Positions 9,842-22,208 are shown, counted from the first letter of the stretch. The stretch is DNA of 64,000 bases from Balaenoptera acutorostrata (GCF_949987535.1 NC_080070.1:7188016-7252015); one strand, 5' to 3'. Notes: generated by a model from the sequence alone, not told the origin. Translations and numbers: made by a program.

Positions 9842-12800
9842 TACTTTTTCTCGAATTGCAGCTCTGACTCTCCCGTGGACACTGCGTGTAAGTTCTGGAC
9901 CTGGCAGACAGACCAGCCCAGCCCGGCAACCCTGGGACAGCACCCAGCTCTCCTAACCGGGGAGAATAGTTGCTGCGCGCCCTGGTGGCTGGGCATCAAG
10001 CCAGCCCCCATTTTAGACCGAGCCCCTCTCTTCCGTGGGGACTTTGGGAAGAGGCTTATGTGTTAAGGCAAGGGGCTCCCTTTCTGTGTTTGTTTCTATG
10101 CTGGGACCAAAGAAGCCATTTGTTTAACAGTCAGAGAAGGAATTGGGTGAAGATTTTCATCAGGACGAAGCACCTGCTCCCCAATAAAATAGTGCTTACA
10201 CCCCTGACTCAAATCTTTTAGGCTTGGGCTACCTCTTGGGTTCTCACCATGCCTTCCACCACAACCAATGAATGAAACTCACTGCTTCTCTTTATGAAAT
10301 AACAAACAAGTTCTCAGAATAACTCGAGGATGTTAAGATAGGGGCATCACTACTGACCATTAACTAGGGTAATGAAAAGTTGAATTTTAATGACAAAATG
10401 TACCAATGAACATTTCTATCCTCACTAGCAATTGTATTTAAATAATGAATATCGGGACAACAAATTGTTTCCTTTTAGAATCAGTATAGTCTAATAAGCA
10501 TAAAAGCTTTTTAAGAAATACATTCAATCAGTTCTTTGTTTACAGATACACAAATACTAAAGATATGCCCTCAAAGGATTGAAATTGATTGGATTTAAGC
10601 TCAGTTCAATTAAGAAAATTAAACAGGTTATGAAGCGTGACATTTGCCATTCTTCCACTGAAGGTATGATCCAAGAACCATGCAGTTCCATGACCACATT
10701 TTCTGCAGGTCAATTATACAAATTCTAAAATCTATGATAAAAATTTTAGGTGTGTATTATCTTATGTGGGTTGATCGTCATCACTGAAAATGGCCACATT
10801 AATTTTGTCCAAAAGTAAAGGCAGTAAGTTGGCTTGCAAAGCTACCCCCTAAACAATTTAATAATAACAAATGTCCAACTAAAATTATTATTCATTTCCC
10901 ACTTAAGCTTATCCTGCATTAATCAATGCCTTACTAAGCCAAAGGTTTGTGATACATCTTGAAATAAGTTTGGAAAAAAAACCCTCAAATGTTTCAGAGT
11001 ACTACTAAAAAAGCAAGTCAACATCCAAATAACGCCAGCCCCTAGTATATTTAATTCAAATGGTAGACATACTGAGAAGAAATAGACACATTTTTCTTGC
11101 CCAAATCTGTGCCAGCTCTTCAGAGTCTTGGAACAAGCATAAACTAAACTGCATACAAACATGCTTGGGTGTTCATTTTACCAAAAGGATTAACTCGCAT
11201 TAGTATGTTATTGTCATATAACTGAATTTCAGAATTTAATTTAAAACCCTTTTCCCCAAAATGAAAATAGCACTGTTGTTTCTTCTTACTGTAAAGGGAA
11301 CTTCTGAGTTCCAAAGAATAAGAACTTACCTCAGAATTGAATGAGTACGTTATTTCTCCAAGAGAAAGTATTAAGTCTCGTCTGTAAATGTACCAGAAGA
11401 AATTCATTTACCACTCAGTATGAGGACTTTTAACCATCTCCATACCTGTGAAATTAAGTGGGTTGTTTGGAAGAGTTCATCACCTCTCTGTAGAAACTAA
11501 ATCTATAGTATTACATTTTAGAATCTCTTTCAGAGTCAGGACACAAAATCTTCATCAAATTTATAATGATCAGCCAAATTTTCTGCACTTCATTTGTCAG
11601 TGTTTTCAAGGTTTTGTTTGTAGCCCCAGAATCCCTTGTTTAAATAAAACCATTTTCAGAAGTTAAAATATGTAAAATAATCGGAGGCAGAGGGGCTGGG
11701 GTTGGAGTGGGAGGGGTAGCTGCTAAACCCACTCCCGGGCCCTGGGGGCGGCCCTGAGGGGTTTCTGAAGAGGAAGCTGCTTCAAACCCCACCCCCTGCC
11801 CTGGGCAAGTCCTGCCCACCCTTCTCCCTTGCTTCAGTGTTCCCCAGTCTCAATCCAAACTCTGTGGGTTTAATTTATCCAGTGACACATTCCATGCTTA
11901 CACCTTTGATAGGGCACAGGGTTTAAGTTTACTTCTTCCTTTTAGGGTGTACATGCATCTCTATTCTCTATAACCTCTACATTACCAGGCAGATGTTCAT
12001 ATCAGGTTATATGGCAAGTCCCTGTGACTTCACCAGTGAAGTCTAGAGAGCTGACACCCACCAAGAATCCCTGGAAGGCAGAAGGAAATAGCAGCACAGA
12101 TGTCCAGAAAGGCCCTGTCAGAAGCTGCCAGGATTACAGAAGTTATTTTTACAGCAAACACTTACACTGTGGAGACAAGGGATCATCAGGCCAAGTTACA
12201 GCCCCCAGGACCCTTGGCCACACAACGTGGCTGCGAGATGCTTTGAGGGTCTCCCTCCTCCAGGCTGTCCTGGGCTCCGTGCGTCCCTGGGCGTGTGTGC
12301 TTGACATTCTCAAGGGCAGGCTTCAGGTCATCTCTGTGCTTGCTCCAGCATCTGGTACCCGGGTCTGGCCCAGGTGAGGCACTCACCTTAAATGAACAGG
12401 GGAATCAGACACAGATGAAAATGTGCAGGAAAGAGGAACAAGTAAAACCCCAAATCTCTGTCCATTTGGGTTGCAGATGATTTTCCTCATTAAAGCTAAT
12501 CCAAACCTTTAAAAGATAGCATAGAAAACGTATTTTATCATTCCCTCCAATATCTCAGCCCAAATAATAGGTAGAGTCCCCAGGTCACTGCCAGATCCTC
12601 TTAACCACATTTGCTGGGTGGCTGGGGTGATGACAGAAATCCTTCTGGGCTGCCCTGCCCTTTGAAGGACGGTCACCCAGCTCCCAGATATGGAGTCCAC
12701 GGGTAGGCAGGCAGCAGAGCTAGATTGCAGGGGAATAGAGCAGTTGGCATCTCCCCTGCATCCAGCGAGCCCTCCCACCCTTCCCTGGCTGGCGGAGCTG

Positions 12801-13180
12801 TCAGATTGTCACTCCTCTGTTTGCACAGGACAGCAGCGACTCTCGGCTTCCTCTCATCTTAGATGGCCTTGCTCCGTAGTGCCCTCCTGCCCTCTACAGC
12901 GGCGGCGGCACATGGACGCCCTGGGTAGAGTCCTCTCCCAACCCCAGGCCCCCAACCCCTTGAAGACTTCCTTGGGGATCCTCAGAGCCCTTCCCGGCTC
13001 CCAGGGAACTGCCGTGCCCGTCCTCAGCCTCCCTCGCCGAACCCCAGCTCCATCTCTTCTTGAGACTTCATCGACTCCCTCAAAGATCGGGGCCCCAAGT
13101 CAGCACCTGTGAAATGCGGACAGACAGCGTCTGTCTCCCAGGCGCTCTGTAAGCGGTGCTGCAGGATGATGGAGCTAGGC
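9842..13180. other. Intergenic, low-repeat stretch with an AT-rich block
   Basis: No gene is supported. From about 10,230 to 11,670 the sequence is AT-rich and shows no repeat I recognise. On the minus strand it reads like mRNA 3' UTR, with short open frames (11,144-11,407 and 10,923-11,162) of no known domain. From 11,680 to 13,180 it is GC-rich. A 140-codon + frame at 12,690-13,112 has no recognisable domain. Confidence 0.5.
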
Positions 13181-13289
13181 CTTAATAAAAAACCTCTCTT
13201 TTTTTAAATTAAAAATTGGATTTCTATAGATTTATATATTTACGTTTTAAATAAATGTATGTCATTTTGTAAATTTAATTTATAGCCAG

Positions 13290-13960
13290 CTGAATTTTTT
13301 CAAATTCCTCAGCCGAGCCTCCGCTTACCAACCGGCCGAACCAGCTGAGCGCGCGCTGGCTGGACGCCGGGTCCTGGGCCTCGCTCGAGCGCCCGCGCCA
13401 CGTGGGGCCGCAGCCGGGCCGTGCTGCCCCCTGGCGGCCGGAGCAGGGAGGCCCGGAGGCCGCCGCGCCGCACCTGGCCGCCCGCGGCCGCTCTAGGAAC
13501 GCGGGGCCTCTCGGTGGTGGCGGGGGCCCGTCGTCGCGCGCCCAGGAAGGGGCTGTGCCCGAAGCCGGGGTACTGCGGCGCGGGCGCCTCTGCAAGGCGC
13601 GCGAGGCCTCTCTGCCAAACGGGCCGCCCGGCGCCGTCCTTGCACGCCTCGAGACCATCCCTTTGGGGCCGAAGCCGCTCTGGTTTTCTTGTTTTCTCTC
13701 ACGCCTGGCCGGCCCCGTCCCCCGACCCGTCGCGGGCGCGTTCTTTGTGCAGATCCTGGTGCTGGGAACCCGTGGGTGCAGAGGGGACCTCGGGGCTCTG
13801 CGGAGAGCGGGAGCGCCGAGACGGGCCCCACCCCTAAGGCCCAAAGCCGCTCCGAGGAGAAGAGTAAAAGGGAAATCCCAGCGAGCCGCGGGGACCGAGA
13901 AGGAAGGGGTGGCCCCTGGAATTGACCCGAGCTTTGGGGGTGCAAACCTTTTCCCGCGTG
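13290..13960. promoter_or_regulatory. Orphan CpG island
   Basis: About 670 bp is very rich in CpG, with clusters such as GCGCGC, CCGCCGCGCCGC and GCGGCCGC, while the flanks on both sides are AT-rich. It lies about 8.4 kb past the ZNF777 3' end and 5 kb before the first tRNA-Cys. It does not overlap a recognised repeat. Open frames on both strands (229 codons minus, 201 codons plus) are an expected by-product of GC richness. A promoter or enhancer of a non-coding transcript is the likeliest role, but this is inference. Confidence 0.6.
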
Positions 13961-14562
13961 GCACTTCATGTCACCCACTTTTCTCCTGCTCGAGTCGGTT
14001 AAGTTAGTGGCAGATGTACTTACACCACGCGGAGGCGGACCTTGAGAAGCGCCCTGACGATGGCCTCGACCTGTTGTTTGTTTCTTGATACATTTTCAGA
14101 TATGTCTAGTTATTTCCAAGAGTTGGAATTGCCCTGTCAAAGGGTATGGGCCTTTATTTATTTTTTTTTTTTTAAGGCTTTTTGATGCCTGTTGCCAAAC
14201 CATTTTCCAGAAGGGCCACCGGCTTACCTTGTTCTCTGTGGGACGTAGGTAGGGTACCGGCAGGCAGAGCTGCCAATTGGGAAGGTGGTCTCTTGTGGGG
14301 AGGGGGAGGGGTTGAGAATCACCTGGCATTTAAGGGGCAACATGTGGTTCTGTGTGAGTGATGACCAGGCAGGCAGTGGCTTTGCGACAGTGCCCTGGGT
14401 CATACTGTGGGACTGACTCTCAGTGGATGTCAACGCTTCCGGAACATTGGGCAGCCAGACGGATCCTTTGAAAATGCGGGTCCTCTTTTGCTCTTCGGGT
14501 AAAATCCAAAATCCCATCAGGGCCCACCGGGCCCTGCCTGCCTCTCCAGCCCTATCTTGGGC

Positions 14563-14950
14563 AGTATATTAGTTTCCTAGGGCTGCGTAACGAAGTACCA
14601 CAAACTGGGTGGCTTCACATAACAGAAGTTTATTGGCTAAAAAAGTCCACAATCAAGGTGGCGTTAGGGTTGGCTCTTACTGGAGACCCTGTTGCACGCC
14701 TCGCTCTGTTGCCGGCAATCCTCTGTGTCCCTTCACTTGTGGACGCATCACTCCAGTGTCTGCCTCCATCCTCACGTGGTGTTTTCCTTGTGTCTCTATC
14801 TCTATGTCTCTTCTCTTCCTGTAAGGAAAATAGTCATATTAGATGAAGGACGCACCCTAATTCTGAACCACCTCATCCTAATTTAACTATCTGCAATGAC
14901 CCTACTTCCAGATAATGCCACATCGGAGGTTCCGGAAAGGACATGGATTT
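14563..14950 (-). repeat. MaLR (MLT1-like) LTR, minus orientation
   Basis: The block reads 'TTAGTTTCCTAGGGCTGCGT', then 'CACAAACTGGGTGGCTT', then 'AACAGAAGTTTATTGGCT'. This is the reverse complement of the polyadenylation end of MLT1/MaLR-type LTRs. It has decayed towards 14,950. The family name is from recognition only. Confidence 0.6.
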
Positions 14951-15519
14951 GAGCGGACGCTGTCCAACCCACAAGAGGCTGTCTCCCCTGACTCGGGGGC
15001 CCTGGCCTTCTCTCCACTCTCCTGGCTCAGCCTCCACCCCCCACCCTGTCCTCCCGGGCCACCCATCTCCACCTCACGTCCCCTCCTCCTGCAAGATGTT
15101 GTGGAAATGTCACTGCCTCCGAGAAGCTCTCCCGAACCCCGCAGATGAGGGTCACCCTGCCTTGTTTAACAGGCTCACGACACCCATCCCAATGGTATCT
15201 GAGGCAGTGCCTGAGTCACAGTGTGTCAGTCTCACGTGTGCCTCCTCTGGAAGGTCACCCCCGTGAGGGCAGGAACCAGGCCGCCTGGGTGAGCAATAAC
15301 AAACCTGAACGCGTGGCCACAGAGGCTTATAGACTGACTGCAGAAGCCTGTCTCAGTAGGACAGGCCAGAGGGGACAGGCCCTGTACCAAGCCCACCGCA
15401 GGGCCCGCCAGGAAGGCCTCAGAGGCGGTGGCCCCGGGACACGGGGGAGACAGACCCGCGGTCGGTGCAGGCTCCACCCCTCCCCTGACCATGACTTTCA
15501 AGGCCCTCTATAAGCTGCC

Positions 15520-15968
15520 CCTGCCCCACCTCTGACCTCTGCTCACAACTCTGTCCTGTGCTGTCCCTTTGCACTGTTCACGCTCCTGCATCCATCCTGC
15601 CGAGCCAGCTCCCTCCTTAAGGCCTTGGCGGTCTCTACCCACAGCCCGGAATGCTCTGCATCCAAATTTGTACACACTGGCTTCTTACCATTCAGACTTC
15701 AGCTCCGATTGTCACTTCCCTGACGACCCCATCTCACCCCCGTCGTCTTCCATCACATCAACCTGCTTTATTTTCCTACAGTATTTTCAGTGTCTGTGAT
15801 GATCTTGTTCATTTGTTTGTTTTCCTGTCTGTCCCCCTAACCTCTCAGAATATAAGCTCCGTGAAGGCAAGGACCTCGTTTGCCTGTTCACTGCTGAGCC
15901 CTCAGTGCCGGGCTAGAACCTGGAACACAGTGGGTGCTTCCTAAGTGCTTGTAGAATGACTGAATGAA
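15520..15968 (+). repeat. L2 LINE 3' end
   Basis: A typical L2 tail is present: 'AATATAAGCTCCGTGAAGGC', 'AAGGACCTCGTTTGCCTG', then 'TAGAATGACTGAATGAAAG'. The Cys/Pro-rich region upstream also fits the L2 end. There is no intact reading frame. Confidence 0.75.
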
Positions 15969-15969
15969 A

Positions 15970-16400
15970 GTTAACCCTTCCAAGCTCCATTTCTTCATCT
16001 ACAAAATGGGGATAATTGGAGCTACTTCATAGGAGATAATAATTGTACCTACCTCAAAGGGAAGATTAAATGAGAGGAGGTACATGAAATGCCTCCAAAG
16101 TAGTAAACACTCAACATATTGGAGCCATTATCAGTATCTTAGATTGACACCCAGCCTAACATGGAGGGGATGTGGCAGATGTGGTGGTAACTCTTACAGA
16201 TCCCCAGAGGGGATTACAGAGGGTGATTCAACCCTCACGTTCTTTCAGTTACCCAACCTTTACCACAAAAGGATGGAAGAAGTGTGGTATTGTAACAGCC
16301 CTGAACTTGGACCAAGTGGTCTTGAAACTGAGTGTCTTAGAAACTTTCTGAAGCTGCGTCCTCACCTGAAAAATGGAAATAATTATTCCTTATAAAAGCT
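15970..16400 (+). repeat. Two MIR SINE fragments
   Basis: Pieces at about 15,970-16,135 and 16,280-16,400 carry the MIR core 'CTACAAAATGGGGATAAT' and a diverged 'CCTGAAAAATGGAAATAAT'. The second ends near an AT-rich stretch. Boundaries are approximate. Confidence 0.6.
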
Positions 16401-16539
16401 TAAGTGGGTTATATGTAAATTACAATGCATATTTCCCAAATGACTATTCCACTGGTTCTTTTTGTCTTAAAGCAATTATTTATTAATTATATCATAGTAA
16501 ATGGTATTGCTTGCAATTACTAGGAGGGAATATGCTTAA

Positions 16540-18030
16540 ATTTGTAATATTTATTGTTTTTTCTGATTTTGAAAGTAATACATTATATTACAGAAAATTT
16601 GGAGGATATAGAAAGTTTGAAGAAGAAAGTTTTAAAATCACCCCTAATCCCCCCGTTTTTAGTCCTCCTCTTTATGCCATGAAGCAGACAATACAAATGT
16701 AAATGCATTGGCAAGAGGAACAGTGATGTCAGCAGGTCCAGCGACCTGGCCATCCCAGCAGGTAGGCCTGCTTCCCGAAAGGCCAGGGAAACTCCCATGG
16801 AGTCTTGGGAGTGGCTCGGAGGGGAAGGAGGCCCACGAGAAGGGACTGGTCTTTTGAGGGTGTGGCCCGAGGAGGGCATTTGACTATAAATTAAGAGGTC
16901 CCGATTTGGATTCAGAGGTGCTATTTCCAGGTCCTTAAAAAAATTTTTTTTTACATTTCTAAGTAGTTTATGAAAATAATACATTACTGGAAATTTTTAT
17001 TTTTACATTTGAAATAATGCTCTCTGTCATTTAACACAGATTCACCTGGTTTTAAAAGACACGTGTCCTTGTCACTCAACTGAGCTGCCCCCCTCCTCCC
17101 TGCATTAGGGTTTTTTAAACCTCCCTAGGAGGTTCTAATAAGATCAGGATTGAGAACCATGACTTACCATGTAATTCACATTTTCTTGTGAATTATACGA
17201 AACATTTAAATAGCTTGCAGGATCTTATTTCCCCCACCAGGGATCGAACCCACACCCCCTGCAATGGAAGCCAAGGAGTCCTAATCACTGGACCGCCAGG
17301 GAAATCCCAGCAGTTTTTGATCACTGGAGATCTAGCATACTTCCCTTAACTACCTCTCTAGTATTAGGCATGTTTAAATATTTTAAATAACACTTGAGAG
17401 GACTTATATGTAAGTAAGTAAGAGGACTTACATATCTTTGAGCCAACATTTGTTCATATTTCAGACATATTCTAAGGATGGATTCCAAGAAATGGAATTA
17501 CTACCAAGTCAAAGGGAATTAATTATTTAAAATAATCTCTGGTTTTACACTGCCCTTCCCCTCAAGAAAGATTGTACCAATTTACAGTCCCAATTTACAG
17601 TACTAATATGATAATTACTGTTTTAATTTTTTTCCTAGTTTGATAGGTGAAAAATGTTATGTTTTAATTTGCATTTCTTTGGTCTCCCTAAAATTTACCC
17701 TGATTTACTGAGATTGAGCACATCCTTGATGGCCTAAGTGGACCCTTTACATATTAAGGATATTTATTTGTAGTATTTTGTCTGTCGTAAATGATGGAAA
17801 TTTGCTATAATCCCAACTTGCTATTAACCTTTCAATTTTGTTCATATTCCTAAACTCTTAATGTTTAAATAACTACTGATATTTTCTGTTCAGATTTCTT
17901 CCATGCCTTCCCTGCTGTTCAGAAATTAGTTAGATATTCATTTATGTTCTCTTATACCTTATGTTCGTTTTGTTATACACAGTGCTTTAATCCACTTGGA
18001 CTGTATTTTGATATACAAAAAGAAGTTTAG
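16540..18030 (-). repeat. Old L1 fragments, minus orientation, interrupted
   Basis: Blocks such as 'CAAGAAATGGAATTACTACC' and 'TAATTTGCATTTCTTTGG' are typical of the antisense strand of old mammalian L1 3' regions. A stretch at about 16,720-16,930 does not look like L1. A CHR-1 SINE sits at 17,223-17,309. It is heavily decayed. Confidence 0.5.
17223..17309 (-). repeat. CHR-1-type SINE, minus orientation
   Basis: Read on the minus strand, it opens 'GGGATTTCCCTGGCGGTCCA' and has a 'GGTTCGATCCCTGG' B-box-like core. It is short, partial and diverged. Confidence 0.85.
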
Positions 18031-18994
18031 TTGCTACTTTAATTATTTTTCCCAAATGGCCAATTAAACTCTCCTAGCTTGATTTATGTAAATAACTTTT
18101 CCTTTCCCGTCTGAATTTGTGACTGCTCTACCTCGGGGCAGTAAAACGCCGTGGTTAAGTGTGTGGTTAAGAAAGCCCCGACAGCTCATTTCGCATCCTG
18201 CCCCCTCGGGTTCCTCCGCTGTGCCCCTGGGGTAGCAATCACAGCCCGCTCTCAGAGGGCTGTGCACGTCCTCACTGCTCAGGAGGCACTCGTGATGATC
18301 TTTTATTACGTGGGTACATTTACTATGGTGTTTTCCCGGGTCTGGCTGCCTTGCGCTGCTTTAGTAGATGTTCTAATATTTACAATGGAAAAGTCCTCCA
18401 GTGTCGCTTCTGTTACTTTCGCAGTTTTCTTAGCTACCGTCACCTATTTCATTTTTGGAAATAAATGGTTCACCTTTTATTTACTAGGCCTGGTCTTCCG
18501 TTTACCTCTCAAGGAAGGAGTTTGAAAAGGACACTGCTTGATGTAGCTGGCGGACTAGCCGAGGCCTGGGCGGTTAGGGGAGCAGAGCCCCGAGAGGCAT
18601 CAGAGTGGTGGGAAGAGGAGAGAGGGGCGGCGAAGACGAGGAGAAGGAGGGCGAGACCAAAGGCCGGAAAAGGGCAGAGAGAGCAGACGCAACGAGGCGG
18701 CCCGGGCTCAGACCGGAGCTTGGCGCGCTGAGAGGTCTCCGGGCCGCCTGGGTTTTCTCCAGGCAACAAGAGGGGCCCTGAACCTCTGCCACCTCCGGCT
18801 GTGGGCAGAAGACTGTGACCAAATCAATCGTCCCACCGAACCTGGGGAGGAAAACCGGTTGGAGTTCTGAGCAGGAAGGCCCGTCTGAAGCGACCAGAGG
18901 CAGCAAAACCCAAGGCAGAGACCATGAGGTCGGCAGGGCCTGGGTGTGGCTGCATGGCTATAAAGGTGTGAGTTGAGAAGAGTCAGATGGGTCA
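18031..18994. other. Intergenic stretch before the first tRNA-Cys
   Basis: No gene is supported. The part from about 18,540 to 18,800 is GC- and purine-rich with scattered CpG. I see no splice or domain signals. Confidence 0.5.
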
Positions 18995-19066
18995 GGGGGT
19001 ATAGCTCAGGGGTAGAGCATTTGACTGCAGATCAAGAGGTCCCCGGTTCGAATCCGGGTGCCCCCT
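18995..19066 (+). tRNA. TRC-GCA: tRNA-Cys (anticodon GCA), copy 1
   Basis: This 72-base intronless tRNA has a complete cloverleaf: acceptor GGGGGTA with TGCCCCC (one G-T pair), D stem GCTC/GAGC, anticodon stem TTTGA/TCAAG with loop CTGCAGA, and T arm CCCGG-TTCGAAT-CCGGG. The discriminator base is T. The GCA anticodon is at 19,027-19,029, so it decodes cysteine UGC/UGU codons. The internal A box (TAGCTCAGGGG) and B box (GGTTCGAATCC) are intact, and a TTTT Pol III terminator follows at 19,079-19,082. This is the best-preserved copy and is very likely functional. Confidence 0.97.
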
Positions 19067-19078
19067 GTCCATGTAACA

Positions 19079-19082
19079 TTTT
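19079..19082 (+). terminator. Pol III terminator TTTT for tRNA-Cys copy 1
   Basis: A four-T run lies 13 bases after the tRNA 3' end, at the usual distance for Pol III termination. Confidence 0.8.
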
Positions 19083-19414
19083 GGAATTTCCAGCCTGAGG
19101 CCCACAGTCTTCCTTCCTTGGGTCCCTGTAGTTCCAGCACCCCTCCACACTGAGAACAACGCCCGCTGACTCTTTCCCATCTGGAGAGAGATTCCTTCCT
19201 GTCTTGGCATTGTTATTTCATCCTCATAGGAGGCCTGCAAGATCAGGATTTTCATTGATTGTCCCCACTCTGGGGACACAGGCAACCCTCTGCCCCACCA
19301 GCCAGGTTGGCCTTGCTAAGGTCAAGGCCTACACCAGCACTGCCCCCAGAAACAGAATGCAAGCTACATGTCTGAATTTACACTTGCTAGTAGCCACATT
19401 AAATATTTAAAGTA

Positions 19415-19720
19415 AAAAGGAGGAGATGGGTGAAGGGGGTCAAAAGGTACAAACTTCCAGGTATAAGATAAATAAGTCCTGGGATGTGGTGTACAGCACG
19501 GTGACTCTAGTTAACAATATTTTATTGTATATTTGAAAGTTGCTGAGAGAGTAGAGCTTAAAAGGGGGGAAAGGTAACTATGTGAGGCGATGGATGTTCA
19601 CTAGCCTTACTGTGGCGATCATTCCTCCACACATACATGTATCAAATCATTATGTTGCACACCTGTAATACAAGATTACATGTCAATTATATCTCATTAA
19701 AACTGGAAAAATGTTTTAAT
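19415..19720 (+). repeat. L1 LINE 3' end
   Basis: It contains 'GGTGTACAGCACGGTGACTC', 'TAGTTAACAATATTTTATTG' and 'GTCAATTATATCTCATTAAA', all typical of the L1 3' UTR. The sequence is diverged. Confidence 0.75.
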
Positions 19721-20359
19721 AAAAATAAAGTAAAAAGATATCAGTGAAACTAATTTCCGTATTTTTAAACCCAGTGTATCCAAAACATTTTCATTTCAAC
19801 ATGTGATCAGTATAAAAATTTATAAATGAGATATTTACATTTTGTGGGGTTCGGGGGCTAAGCCTTTGCAATCTGGCTGCAGTTTCCTCTTAAGGCACCT
19901 GCCCATCCGGAACAGCCACCTGTGGATCATGGCGAGGTCTGCAGTGTGGGAAGCCTCACTGGCTTCTTGCAGTTTTCAAGGCAATGGGGGGAGCGGGGTG
20001 CTGTCAGGGCCCCAGGAGGTTCCTGCCGCTCCCCAGAGTGTGGTAGATGCGAGGAGCCCCAGGGAGGAGTAAGAAGTCGGGGCTCTGGCCCCAGCACCGC
20101 CATCACCCCACCTTTCTCATCAGCACAAGGGGTGTCAGCCAGGAGCAATGAGGGCTGCTCTGCATAGGACAGAAGCAAGACTGGGGTTCGCGGACGGCTC
20201 TGGGGAGGCGTAGGAGATCCACAGATTTCCAGGTCCCTGGACAACCACTTTCAAGTGACATTTTTCTGTAGACCAAAAGATGCTTAATGAAAATACCTCT
20301 GAGCCAGGTGCTAAAGTAACTGGTAAGCTTAAAGTATGCTAATTGAAAGGCATCCTGTG
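19721..20359. other. Intergenic, nothing recognised
   Basis: No gene or clear repeat is seen. The reading frames of 76-105 codons here overlap each other on both strands and look random. Confidence 0.5.
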
Positions 20360-20475
20360 GGACTTCCCTGGTGGTCTAGTGGTTGGGACACTGTAGTTCC
20401 CCTGCAGGGGGCGTGGGTTCGATTCCTGATGAAGGGACTAAGATCCTGCATGTTGTGTGGTGTGGCCAGGAAACA
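20360..20475 (+). repeat. CHR-1-type SINE
   Basis: It opens GGACTTCCCTGGTGGTCTAG, carries 'GGGTTCGATTCCTGA' and ends in an A-rich tail. At about 115 bp it is the short CHR type. Confidence 0.88.
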
Positions 20476-20499
20476 AAAGAAAGGGTTTTAAACAACCAA

Positions 20500-21600
20500 A
20501 AAGCATTTTAAAAAAGTATTCTTAGCTGTAATTTTTTTGTATTGCAATATGTAAACATTTTAGCCACAAAATTTTCACATTCTCTTTTTGCTTCCAAAGT
20601 ACGTTTCTTCCACAAAAATATTTATAAGACAAAGCTCTTGAAATGAGTATGATTCTTTTGAATATTTCACCAAATTTAGATGCTGCAAAATCATAAGCTT
20701 TGAAAATTTCATTCCCTTCAGGTACAGAATGTAAATTATCCAATTTAAATGAGGAGCTTCAGCCAAAGACTCCTTAGAGATACCGCAAATGCAATTTTAG
20801 AAATTCAGAATTAAATCTTGTACACCACGTGAAATTTCATTGTTTAATTTGTTCAGTTTCTCTCTTGCTTTTGCAAGAATACATTTCAATATCTTCCTGT
20901 TTGCAAATTTTGTTTTCATTTATTGCAACTCTCTAAAGTTATCAAAAGCTGAAGTTTTGGGGCACGCCATTTGTTGAAAACTTTGATTAAAGATTTCCAA
21001 AAGGTTTGTGCAAAACACAACAACAATTTTTGATGCACATTTTTACAAAAAAAAAGTTTAATACCGATGCCATTGCAGGACACTTAGGTTAATTCACAAA
21101 GTAGTTCTTCAAAGGTTCAAACATTTCTAAAATCTTACTGGTATTGGGGACAGATGTGTTTAAGAGACATTATATTGGTGGACCTACAAAATAATTCTAT
21201 TCAGTAGCTATTTGTACTTTCTTATACATACTGCCATCATGAAATATTTTCTTGTATTAAATCAGCTGTGTCACAAAAGTAATTTAGTTTTTTAAAAATT
21301 AAAAAAAAAAAACCAATTCAACTTTTATATGAATTGGTAGAATAGCACAGCCTGTTTGGATGCACTTGTGAATTATGTGTTCGCCACAGTGCCAGCGACA
21401 TTTCTGCTTAATTTGCTTAGAACTTACTGATGGCTTCCTTGCTAAGAACATTGTTTATATTACAATGCTGTGCTCCAAAAATTGCATTCTTGTATTATTA
21501 CTGCAAAAACAAAGAGTTCTATCTTCTATTGAAGTCTTAAATGGAGTTTATAACAGCCTTCACAATAAGTCAGGTGTTTCACCTTGGACAAAATGAACTT
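20500..21600 (-). pseudogene. Probable decayed hAT-type transposase-like coding sequence
   Basis: No intact gene is present. On the minus strand, broken reading frames give blocks that resemble hAT/ZBED-type transposase-derived proteins. The clearest is SKILEMFEPLKNYFVN, interrupted by a stop where Gln is expected, followed by PKCPAM (about 21,070-21,145). Further minus-strand blocks lie nearer 20,760-20,520 (HLNWIIYILYLKG and neighbours). The segment contains stops, frameshifts and an A/T run near 21,300. It could be a DNA-transposon fossil or a processed copy of a domesticated hAT gene. The assignment rests on motif memory only. Confidence 0.4.
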
Positions 21601-22208
21601 CCAAAGCTTCACTTTGATTCCATGAACTGGATGCCGGGACAACAGACCTGAAAGCAGGACCATCCCCAGGGACAGACTTATGTGACCCTACCTAACAAGA
21701 CTTTGTAGCTCCTCAGCTTACCAACAACATGTGTTCCCCGGGATGGGGGTGCTCCTCAGAAAGGCTCCTCTCGCTGGCTGGTGGAGAGGTTGGACAGAGG
21801 GGAGGAGAAAATGAAGGGAGGGCGGCTGTGCTCCTGGGGAGGCCTGAGGTTTAGATTCTGGAGCAGAAATCAAAACCATTGAGGCCTGGTCCTGACCCTT
21901 GTGGGCAGCCCGAATGTGCCCAGGCATGAAAGGGACAGCAGATCAGTGCTTTTCAGTGATTCTTGAGTTTGCCTAGGAATCTATTCATACTTTAATAACA
22001 ATCTTAACCGTTTAGATCTAGGCACACTGTGGCTGGTTTGCAGGGCCATCTTATAATCCAGAGCCCAGTGCTGGCGTGTGCCCGGGTTTATGACCACATT
22101 GTCACCACACCGTGCTGTAACACTGTGATGACAGAAGAACAGAGGCAGACTTTGAAAGCAGCTCTTGTGCCCCTTTCCTGTTTGTCCATTTCTGTGCCCC
22201 TCCAACCT
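21601..22208. other. Intergenic, nothing recognised
   Basis: No gene or clearly identified repeat is seen. Confidence 0.5.

Noticed and set aside
12690..13112. 140-codon + frame before the CpG island
   Set aside because: No recognisable domain, and the AATAAA at about 13,183 alone is too weak to make it a gene.
13275..14007. 229-codon minus and 201-codon plus frames in the CpG island
   Set aside because: GC-rich sequence lacks stops by chance; no domain, no splice signals and no conserved composition.
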